IMG/VR virus record: IMGVR_UViG_3300034374_008744
Span: 1-28,441 of that record
Length of the DNA stretch: 28,441 nucleotides
Source: a virus
Direction: 5' to 3' (one strand)
A program made the position numbers and the translations under genes. Numbering within the stretch: the first letter of the stretch is position 1; each line of letters begins with the position of its first letter. This document shows, in pieces, positions 7,157-12,529 of the stretch. Under the pieces are notes generated by a model that saw only the letters and a list, made by a program, of their open reading frames with translations, was not told the origin of the DNA and did not search any database.

Positions 7157-7537
7157 ATGAAAGCACAAAAAATAAAAGTAACTAAACAGCAAATTCGAGT
7201 TTATACAGCTCAAAATGATATTCGTACTTTTTCCTATGACGAGGAGTTCCTCAAAAAATTAACAGCACCCGAGGGCAGCTTTAAAGTATCGGAAAGCAAT
7301 AAAAACGCAACCTGGTACGAACGCACTACTAAAGCTCCAGCGATTGAGGAAACGCCTAAAATCGAGGCAACCGTTGAGCAAATAGCGACCGCTGATTATT
7401 TGGAGGCAATAGGCTACGAAATAACAGACTCAGCAAGGAGGGAGATTGAATCCTCCGATTTAACCGCTCCCGAAATACTGGAGGATTTAGAGGGGGAAAA
7501 AATAACCGCTTGGCACGTCAAAAAACTTAAAAAATGA
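7157..7537 (+). CDS. Hypothetical protein downstream of terS
   Basis: A 126-aa protein with no recognised family. The first 55 residues look beta-rich (IKVTKQQIRVYTAQNDIRTF). The rest is an acidic, helical region with DYLEAIGYEITDSARREIE and a C-terminal motif EKITAWHVKKLKK that may be a small helix-extension-helix like SAP-type domains. It starts 2 bp after terS and overlaps the next gene by 4 bp (ATGA). Its position suggests a head-tail joining or packaging accessory role, but nothing shows that directly. Confidence 0.55.
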   Translation: MKAQKIKVTKQQIRVYTAQNDIRTFSYDEEFLKKLTAPEGSFKVSESNKNATWYERTTKAPAIEETPKIEATVEQIATADYLEAIGYEITDSARREIESSDLTAPEILEDLEGEKITAWHVKKLKK

Positions 7538-8121
7538 GATTAAACCTCACGGATATTTACAAGATTTTAGCAAACGTCACGGAGCGGGAAAATGATAAAC
7601 TCAAAACCTTTGCAGCATTAAAATTTACGGAGCAGTTTAATGCGGTTGCATTTGATAAAAACTATAAATACAACGCCTCCCCAAACGAGGGGATTTTCTA
7701 CTCTAAAGCATGGGACGATTTAGGGAGACCTACTCAAAAGATGCCTGTCGAATTTCCCGCCCTGATTAGCTTTTCAAATACGATGCGAACGGCTAATAAT
7801 TTTAACCCTATCTACTCAGTAGAAATTTATACGGTTGAGATTGACGAAAGTAAGGTCAAGGCGTGGGAAATTCAAATGACGGATTTAGATTCCTATCTTG
7901 TTTTAGTATTGAGGGAGCTGCAAAAATATGTTTACGTTCAGGATATACCCTCCGAGGGCTGGCACCATTTAGAGGACGCTGAATTATTAGGAGGTCGTAT
8001 TAATGGCTGGTTAAGGGAGCGAATTAAGACTCGACAAATTAATATTACAAGGGGCTACGAACAAACCCCGAAACGCCTCCTTACCGTTGGCACAGCGATA
8101 GAGATTGAGGGTTGTTTTTAA
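7534..8121 (+). CDS. Possible tail-terminator/neck protein
   Basis: A 195-aa protein with an N-terminal helix and a beta-rich middle (NFNPIYSVEIYTVEIDESKV, about residues 89-108). It lies just upstream of an HK97 gp10-like gene in the place where neck or tail-terminator proteins are usually encoded. I do not recognise a named family with confidence. It overlaps the upstream gene by 4 bp and is the last gene before a strong terminator. Alternative: an unrelated structural or accessory protein. Confidence 0.5.
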   Translation: MRLNLTDIYKILANVTERENDKLKTFAALKFTEQFNAVAFDKNYKYNASPNEGIFYSKAWDDLGRPTQKMPVEFPALISFSNTMRTANNFNPIYSVEIYTVEIDESKVKAWEIQMTDLDSYLVLVLRELQKYVYVQDIPSEGWHHLEDAELLGGRINGWLRERIKTRQINITRGYEQTPKRLLTVGTAIEIEGCF

Positions 8122-8151
8122 TATTTTTCATTTGGTTTTATTTGTTAGTTT

Positions 8152-8177
8152 GCCTCCTCGATTGAGGGGGCTTTTTT
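8152..8177 (+). terminator. Rho-independent terminator
   Basis: GCCTCCTC pairs with GAGGGGGC (one G-T) around GATT, followed by six T. It closes the terS operon and isolates cassette B. Confidence 0.9.
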
Positions 8178-8207
8178 AATTAGTAATTAAAATAATTTAA
8201 AAAAAGT

Positions 8208-8238
8208 TTTGATAATTAATAAAAGCATTATATATTTG
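8208..8238 (+). promoter_or_regulatory. Bacteroidota promoter of cassette B
   Basis: TTTG at 8208-8211, a 19-bp spacer and TATATTTG at 8231-8238, behind AATAATTTAAAAAAAG and followed by the leader TTATAATTAAAAACAAACAA. Same module as at 3194, 10733 and 17914. Confidence 0.88.
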
Positions 8239-8290
8239 CTTTATAATTAAAAACAAACAATATTTTTTAGCTTTCAAAACCTTTTTTATT

Positions 8291-8737
8291 ATGACACTTG
8301 AGCCGACAACACTTTATGACTTTGCAGAGAAAAACGCTATACGATTACAGCGAGAAGGAAACAGGTTTTACCGCAATAATAGACCTGATGACGGATTATC
8401 TTTTTACCGTCGTTCTTGGCAGTTTATGAATACGGTGCAAGATATTGAGGGAGGGACAAAAGAAAATAAAGAGCATCTCCCGTTTGCTGAAATTAAGGAC
8501 GGGTATGTAAGAATAGCGAGCTGGAAACGCTGCACCCTTGAGGCTAAAAAATTATTTGATTTAAGCCGCTTTGACCTCCGATATAAAGAGGAAAAAATAA
8601 GAGCAATAATTTTAATTGCTAATGAAATGTTTAGCCGCTGGAGAAAAGATTTCGGAGGGGTTAGTTGCGAGGAAATGGATTTAATCGTAAATCTTGCATA
8701 TTGTAAGGCGGAGGAGCTTGAGGCTCTTATTAAGTAA
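8291..8737 (+). CDS. Hypothetical protein of cassette B
   Basis: A 148-aa soluble protein with no recognised family. It is rich in Arg, Lys and Glu with aromatic residues (FYRNNRPDDGLSFYRRSWQF, about residues 26-45), mostly helical, and has two conserved-looking Cys in the second half. Start context TTATTATGACACTT matches the other cassettes. It stands alone between its own promoter and terminator, inserted between structural genes. This is a moron-like layout, so a role in the host cell rather than in the virion is likely. Confidence 0.65.
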   Translation: MTLEPTTLYDFAEKNAIRLQREGNRFYRNNRPDDGLSFYRRSWQFMNTVQDIEGGTKENKEHLPFAEIKDGYVRIASWKRCTLEAKKLFDLSRFDLRYKEEKIRAIILIANEMFSRWRKDFGGVSCEEMDLIVNLAYCKAEELEALIK

Positions 8738-8766
8738 TGTTTGTAATCATTAATAGTATGGATTTT

Positions 8767-8798
8767 AAGCCTTGAGGAGTTATTCTCAGGGCTTTTTT
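8767..8798 (+). terminator. Rho-independent terminator of cassette B
   Basis: AAGCCTTGAG pairs with CTCAGGGCTT (one T-G) across an 8-nt loop, followed by six T. Confidence 0.9.
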
Positions 8799-8809
8799 AA
8801 TGCTCGTTA

Positions 8810-8850
8810 TTAAAAGACCTTAAAACGGCTTATTTTAGCTTAAAAATAGG
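8810..8850 (+). promoter_or_regulatory. Phased repeat array before the gp10-like gene
   Basis: TTAAAAGACC, TTAAAACGGC, TTATTTTAGC and TTAAAAATAGG follow each other with T-to-A steps at 8811, 8821, 8831 and 8841, an exact 10-bp period. The only -7-like sequence is TATTTTAG at 8831-8838 (one mismatch to TAnnTTTG), and no TTTG lies upstream, so a factor bound to the repeats may be needed. The start codon follows at 8854. Confidence 0.55.
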
Positions 8851-8853
8851 ATT

Positions 8854-9360
8854 ATGGATATACAATCAATAATAGAAAAACAGGCGGAGCAAGTAGCCGA
8901 GTTTTTTAAAGCTGAACTAAAACAGGAACTCGAGGCTCAAGGTCATAAGGATACGGGCAAATTAATAGACTCAATCGAATACGAAATATTAAGCTCCTCA
9001 AAGGAAATTAAAATCGTATTTGAATATTTATTTTATGGAGATATCGTAAACAATGGAGTCAAGCCCGCAAACATTCCTTTTGGCAAATCTACGAACGCCA
9101 AAACCTCAAAATATATCGAGGCTTTAAAAAACTGGGCAGCTCGTAAGGGAATGAAAAACCCGCTCGGAGCAGCGTTCGCAATCGCTAAAACTCAAAAGCG
9201 TGAGGGAATGCCTACAAAGGGCAGTTATAAATTTAGTAGCAACGGGAGGCGTAAAAACTGGAGGAGCTTTACTCTAAATCAATACCTCCCGCAATCACTG
9301 AGGATATTTGCAGACGCTGATTTACAAGATTTAATTAATATAATTTTAAGCCAAAAATAA
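8854..9360 (+). CDS. HK97 gp10-like neck/tail-completion protein
   Basis: A 168-aa protein of the HK97 gp10/minor tail type. The signature is HKDTGKLIDSIEYEI (about residues 31-45), then EYLFYGDIVNNGVKPANIPF (about 57-76), with a basic C-terminal half (SNGRRKNWRS). In siphophages it helps complete the head-tail junction or tail tip. It is transcribed alone from the repeat-array promoter at 8810 and stops just before a terminator shared with the convergent minus-strand gene. Confidence 0.72.
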   Translation: MDIQSIIEKQAEQVAEFFKAELKQELEAQGHKDTGKLIDSIEYEILSSSKEIKIVFEYLFYGDIVNNGVKPANIPFGKSTNAKTSKYIEALKNWAARKGMKNPLGAAFAIAKTQKREGMPTKGSYKFSSNGRRKNWRSFTLNQYLPQSLRIFADADLQDLINIILSQK

Positions 9361-9404
9361 CTATCTTGCAGCGTAATTTTTTTCATAGGTACATAATGCT
9401 TCAC

Positions 9405-9431
9405 AGCCTCGAGAAAGCTCGGGGCTTTTTT
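9405..9431 (+). terminator. Terminator between convergent genes
   Basis: AGCCTCGAG pairs with CTCGGGGCT (one T-G) around AAAG, with six T on the plus strand that reach the stop codon of the minus-strand gene. It is efficient only for plus-strand transcription; the minus strand lacks a T run after the stem. Confidence 0.88.
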
Positions 9432-10644
9432 AATCCAAACTTTTAAAACTCGCTATATATCCCTCCTCGCTTGGGTTGAAAATCTCGTAATAAAAGCCCG
9501 CTTTATTTTTCCCGAAGTTCGTTGTTGTGTAGGTTGTATTTCCTACTAATGACGCAACGTTTATATAGTCAAACCATTTGCCGCGATTCATAGAAAACTG
9601 GTGCAAATCTCCCTTTATTACTCGGGGGTTTTTTAGATTATGCTCGAGGCAATATTCCTTTATAAATAGTTCCGTTTTATTATCAAGATTCAGCGGGAGG
9701 CCGTTTCGTCGGTATTGCGTATCCTTGCCGTGAGTGAAAATTATATCGTGGCTCCCTATTTGCTCAAAACCTAAAAACTCCGTATTGAGGAGCGTCGGGA
9801 GGTTGTAGGCTTTTTGGATATACTCAAATATTAAACGCCAAGCGAAATAACTAAAATCCCCCGAGTGATTGTCGTTGCACGTTGCTATAAATTTATAATC
9901 CTGAGCAACGCCCGCCTCGATAATTGAATTAATAAATTTTATTTCCGTCTCAACTAAAAAATCAAATTGATTGCGATTATTTAAGTTTTGCTCCAGCTCG
10001 TGGCCTCCCCTTGTCGTCTTATTATTGAAACCGTCGAGGGCGTCTCCAAGGTCGAAATAATACATTTTTGAGAATGCTCCAAACCGTCGCTGGATCTTTA
10101 GTACCTCGCAATAAATATCGTACATTTTAGCCGTATGCCCTTGAGCGTTTTTATATAAATCGATTTCGTTTTGTTCGCTCCCGACGTGCTTATCGGAGGT
10201 ATAAAGGCAAAGGATTAAATCGTTTGTTTTTGGAATTACTGGAGGGGTATATTTTAGGGGCGTTTTAAGGCGTTTTAAGAGTCGCTCAATAGTTTCTAAT
10301 AATAAGCCCTCCTCCTCCTTTTTCTTTGCCTCGTATGTTATATTCTGCACCCCGTGACCAAGGTTTACAATTTTACGAGGCTCAAACCCTGGAGGGATTG
10401 CCTCAATAGCTGCAAGGCGTTTTGATTCTACCGTTTTAATTACCTCCCCCGCTTTATTATAAACCCGTTTCGTTACCTCCATTTTAGTATTAAGGAGTTC
10501 CGATATATAGCGTTTTAAATGATTTATTGAGACCTCCTCCTCGGGGTGCAGTCGCTGGATTTCTTTTGCGATTGAGATATAAGTATTGAATTGCGGGAGC
10601 TGGTTTAATTGCTCGATTAGCTCGTTATATTTTTTGTATTTCAT
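9430..10644 (-). CDS. Calcineurin-like metallophosphoesterase
   Basis: A 404-aa two-metal phosphoesterase. The metal-binding set is in order: Asp151/His153 in TSDKHVGS, Asp198-Gly-Asp201 in FDLGDALDG, Asn259-His260 in CNDNHS, His305 in FTHGKD, and the GDLHQF motif with His348. The N-terminal 130 residues are helical and charged and may bind DNA (EEVSINHLKRYISELL resembles an HTH). Family members include Mre11/SbcD-type nucleases, and phage versions are often annotated as DNA-repair exonucleases; the actual substrate is unknown. It is the only gene on the minus strand, divergent from cassette C and convergent with the gp10-like gene. Its upstream region (10651-10664) holds TTAAAAATAAGC, similar to the array elements. 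Confidence 0.85.
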   Translation of the reverse strand: MKYKKYNELIEQLNQLPQFNTYISIAKEIQRLHPEEEVSINHLKRYISELLNTKMEVTKRVYNKAGEVIKTVESKRLAAIEAIPPGFEPRKIVNLGHGVQNITYEAKKKEEEGLLLETIERLLKRLKTPLKYTPPVIPKTNDLILCLYTSDKHVGSEQNEIDLYKNAQGHTAKMYDIYCEVLKIQRRFGAFSKMYYFDLGDALDGFNNKTTRGGHELEQNLNNRNQFDFLVETEIKFINSIIEAGVAQDYKFIATCNDNHSGDFSYFAWRLIFEYIQKAYNLPTLLNTEFLGFEQIGSHDIIFTHGKDTQYRRNGLPLNLDNKTELFIKEYCLEHNLKNPRVIKGDLHQFSMNRGKWFDYINVASLVGNTTYTTTNFGKNKAGFYYEIFNPSEEGYIASFKSLD

Positions 10645-10732
10645 TTTTTGACTTAAAAATAAGCATTTATAAAAGGTATAAGCACCCTCAATAAAAATAA
10701 TTGAATTTATTTTTAAAATAATTTAAAAAAAG

Positions 10733-10764
10733 TTTGGATAATAGGAAAAGCCGCCTTATATTTG
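10733..10764 (+). promoter_or_regulatory. Bacteroidota promoter of cassette C
   Basis: TTTG at 10733-10736, a 20-bp spacer and TATATTTG at 10757-10764, preceded by the TTTTAAAATAATTTAAAAAA block and followed by TTATAATTAAGAAACAAACA. It diverges from the minus-strand phosphoesterase; the 170-bp gap 10645-10814 holds both regulatory regions. Confidence 0.9.
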
Positions 10765-10814
10765 GGTTATAATTAAGAAACAAACATTATTTAATAAATC
10801 AAAACTTTACTAAA

Positions 10815-10937
10815 ATGACAACTGAATTAAAATTAGAATTATTACAAGCAATGACTGCAGCCGCTGTATCTTTTGAAGAGAAAAAGCAATACGACTTAGC
10901 TAAAATGGTTTATGAAGCGATGTCAAAATTAGATTAA
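10815..10937 (+). CDS. 40-aa peptide, first gene of cassette C
   Basis: ORF MTTELKLELLQAMTAAAVSF, then a short charged helix EEKKQYDLAKMVYEAMSKLD. It is too short for most gene callers. It is preceded by the full cassette leader and an ATGAC start like the other three cassettes, and followed by a hairpin with a T run. Mostly amphipathic helix, no signal peptide. Function unknown; it could be a small regulator or a leader peptide for the J-domain gene behind it. Confidence 0.6.
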   Translation: MTTELKLELLQAMTAAAVSFEEKKQYDLAKMVYEAMSKLD

Positions 10938-10960
10938 GAATTAATGAAATAATAAACAGG

Positions 10961-10986
10961 GCGGGGGATTGCTCCTCCGCTTTTTT
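10961..10986 (+). terminator. Hairpin with T run inside cassette C
   Basis: GCGGGGGA pairs with TCCTCCGC (one G-T) around TTGC and is followed by six T. No promoter is visible between it and the J-domain gene, so it probably works as a partial terminator or attenuator that sets the ratio of the two genes. Confidence 0.75.
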
Positions 10987-11022
10987 AAAACAAACATTAT
11001 TTAAAATCAAAACTTTACTAAA

Positions 11023-11499
11023 ATGAAATATTTTAATCACTGCAAAGATTTAAACGAATTAAAAACCGAGTTCAAAAAATTAGCTAAAAAATTTCACCCT
11101 GATAGAGGAGGAGATACGGCTACGATGCAAGAAATAAATGCTCAATATGCTGAGGCGTTGCGAGTAATTTCTAACGGAATGCAATTTGAAGCTGAGGAGG
11201 TAAAGATTGCGGAGGATTTCCAAAAAATTATAAACGAATTAATAAACCTTGAGGGTTTAATTATTGATTTGGTCGGTAATTGGATTTGGGTTTATGGCTC
11301 AACGGTTGATCATAAAAATACAATTAAAAGCCTCGGTTTATGGTGGGCAAAGAATAAAAAGAAATGGTATTACAGACCAGCGAATTTTAAAAGCTCGAAC
11401 AGGAAGCCCAAATCTTACGAACAAATAACAGAAAAATACGGGCGTAAAACCGTAATAAACGCAAGCTCAAAAGCAGCACTAAACGTAAAATTTTCATAA
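11023..11499 (+). CDS. J-domain (DnaJ-like) protein
   Basis: A 158-aa protein with an N-terminal J domain: YFNHCKDLNELKTEFKKLAK, then the invariant HPD in KKFHPDRGGD (about residues 22-31) and the following helix. J domains stimulate Hsp70/DnaK ATPase, so it probably redirects the host DnaK. The C-terminal part (about 78-158) has no zinc-binding or substrate-binding DnaJ domains. It carries an aromatic segment GNWIWVYGS and LGLWWAKNKKKWYYRPANF, then a basic tail, which may be the client-binding or nucleic-acid-binding part. It is expressed from cassette C, outside the structural operons. Confidence 0.88.
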   Translation: MKYFNHCKDLNELKTEFKKLAKKFHPDRGGDTATMQEINAQYAEALRVISNGMQFEAEEVKIAEDFQKIINELINLEGLIIDLVGNWIWVYGSTVDHKNTIKSLGLWWAKNKKKWYYRPANFKSSNRKPKSYEQITEKYGRKTVINASSKAALNVKFS

Positions 11500-11517
11500 A
11501 TTAATATTTAAGCATGG

Positions 11518-11540
11518 CGGGGGAGTACTCCTCCGTTTTT
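11518..11540 (+). terminator. Rho-independent terminator of cassette C
   Basis: CGGGGGA pairs with TCCTCCG (one G-T) around GTAC, then five T. The stem closely resembles the one at 10961. Confidence 0.85.
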
Positions 11541-11578
11541 GTGCAAAGTTCTCATAATTTGGATTTATTTGGTTATAA

Positions 11579-11607
11579 GTCTCGGGAAATTTCCTCGAGG
11601 CTTTTTT
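11579..11607 (+). terminator. Second terminator after cassette C
   Basis: GTCTCG pairs with CGAGGC (one T-G) over an inner palindrome GGAAATTTCC, followed by six T. With the hairpin 40 bp upstream it forms a tandem terminator. Confidence 0.75.
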
Positions 11608-11618
11608 ATTTTAATTCG

Positions 11619-11626
11619 TATATTTA
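11619..11626 (+). promoter_or_regulatory. Possible -7 box before the spanin pair
   Basis: TATATTTA ends 5 nt before the ATG at 11631, so the transcript would be leaderless or nearly so. No TTTG lies at -33, where the terminator stem sits. The box matches the cassette A version (TATATTTAAG). Confidence 0.4.
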
Positions 11627-11630
11627 AGCA

Positions 11631-11771
11631 ATGAAAGCACGAGTAATTACCTATACAGAAAACAACACTAAAATAATAACAGGGAAAATAGAGATTGAAA
11701 TTGCCCTCCGTATCCAAGAGGAACTCGAGAAAATAGACCCTACTCAAGAACATATAATTTACATAATATGA
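11631..11771 (+). CDS. 46-aa protein upstream of the spanin candidate
   Basis: ORF MKARVITYTENNTKIITGKI continuing to a C-terminal EEHIIYII-like hydrophobic end (TQEHIIYII). It overlaps the next gene by 4 bp (ATGA), so it is translationally coupled. Base and codon use match the surrounding genes. No family recognised and no signal peptide. Coupling to a lysis-type gene hints at a role in lysis timing, but this is speculative. Confidence 0.5.
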   Translation: MKARVITYTENNTKIITGKIEIEIALRIQEELEKIDPTQEHIIYII

Positions 11772-12214
11772 GACCAATTTATTTGATTTTAGCGGCTTTA
11801 TTGCTTTTAGGCTGCAATAGTACCAAGCAAGCCGCAAAACGCTTAAAACGGCTTAAAAATAGCAATCCTGAGTTATTTGAGGCGGATACAATATATAAGA
11901 TTAAAATTGATACAATCAAGCTCCAAACAATGGGGGAGCGTTTCGATACAATCGTCAAGGGAGCGGATACAATTTACATTAAGACTCCCGAGCTAAAAAC
12001 GGAAATAAAAATTATTAGAGATACGCTGGATTTTTGGAGGGTGCAAACAATCGTTAAGCCGTTGACAAAAACCGTCATTTTGAGGGATACCAGTTTTATA
12101 ATAAAGGAGCAAGTAACAACGGAAATAAAATACAGGGAGCGGCTCAATTGGTATTTAATAGCTTTGGTTTTTCTGTTATTTCTTTTTATTTTGCGGAGGT
12201 TAGTGATTAATTAA
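11768..12214 (+). CDS. Candidate unimolecular spanin (lipoprotein with C-terminal TM)
   Basis: A 148-aa protein with an N-terminal lipoprotein signal: MRPIYLILAALLLLGCNST, where the lipobox LLLLGC gives Cys16 as the lipidated residue. The periplasmic part is beta-rich with repeated DTI/DTL units (about 40-110). A C-terminal membrane segment WYLIALVFLLFLFILRRL (about 128-145) ends in a basic tail. Outer-membrane lipid anchor plus inner-membrane span is the architecture of u-spanins, which fuse inner and outer membranes in the last step of lysis. No endolysin is visible nearby; the multi-span protein at 25836 could be a holin but lies in the foreign segment. Alternative: a general membrane-linking lipoprotein. 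Confidence 0.65.
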   Translation: MRPIYLILAALLLLGCNSTKQAAKRLKRLKNSNPELFEADTIYKIKIDTIKLQTMGERFDTIVKGADTIYIKTPELKTEIKIIRDTLDFWRVQTIVKPLTKTVILRDTSFIIKEQVTTEIKYRERLNWYLIALVFLLFLFILRRLVIN

Positions 12215-12252
12215 TTTCATGCGATTTCATTTTCATAATTTGATTTGGTCGT

Positions 12253-12281
12253 AACCCTGAGGCAGCTCCTCGGGGTTTTTT
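12253..12281 (+). terminator. Rho-independent terminator after the spanin gene
   Basis: AACCCTGAGG pairs with CCTCGGGGTT (one T-G) around CAGCT, followed by a T run. Confidence 0.9.
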
Positions 12282-12288
12282 ATTTGAG

Positions 12289-12346
12289 GTCGTTAATATC
12301 AAGATATTAAAAATTTTAATGACTGGAGATTAAAAAATTTAACGAC
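12289..12346. repeat. Inverted/direct repeat in the 12.2-12.5 kb gap
   Basis: In the 315-bp gap 12215-12529, GTCGTTAA (12289-12296) is mirrored by TTAACGAC (12339-12346). A related direct copy TTTTAATGACT (12314-12324) lies between them, next to an AATATCAAGATATT palindrome. It could be an operator for the tail operon. The following 12347-12390 is plain A/T-rich sequence with an ATAATAATA run in which I see nothing. Confidence 0.45.
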
Positions 12347-12390
12347 TATTAATAATACTATAATAATAATAAATAAGAAAAGGGAATTTA

Positions 12391-12525
12391 GTTTTTAAAC
12401 GGTTGCGTTAATTTCTGAGCGTTTTAAAGCGTTTAACCTATTGAGATAATAAAACATAAGGGCTTGAGCATTAAAACGGCTTAAAAGCTAAAAAACAGGC
12501 ATTTAAACGGATTTTAATATATTTG
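12391..12525 (+). promoter_or_regulatory. Phased repeat array and -7 box of the tail operon
   Basis: Elements are GTTTTTAAACGG (12391), GCGTTAAT (12405), GTTTTAAAGC (12421), GTTTAACC (12431), ATTAAAACGGC (12470), TTAAAAGC (12481), ATTTAAACGG (12501) and ATTTTAAT (12511). T-to-A steps at 12472, 12482, 12504 and 12515 keep helical phase with one turn skipped. A perfect TATATTTG lies at 12518-12525. The ATG at 12530 begins about where transcription should start, so the mRNA may be leaderless. No TTTG box is present at -33. Confidence 0.6.
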
Positions 12526-12529
12526 TATA

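Larger units (their letters stand above)
10774..11026 (+). repeat. Duplicated 5' leader within cassette C
   Basis: The leader AAACAAACATTATTTAA...ATCAAAACTTTACTAAAATGA occurs at about 10779-10818 before the 40-aa gene and again at about 10987-11026 before the J-domain gene. The second copy is almost identical but lacks the promoter part. This suggests duplication of a leader-plus-gene unit, or selection for the leader itself. Confidence 0.8.
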
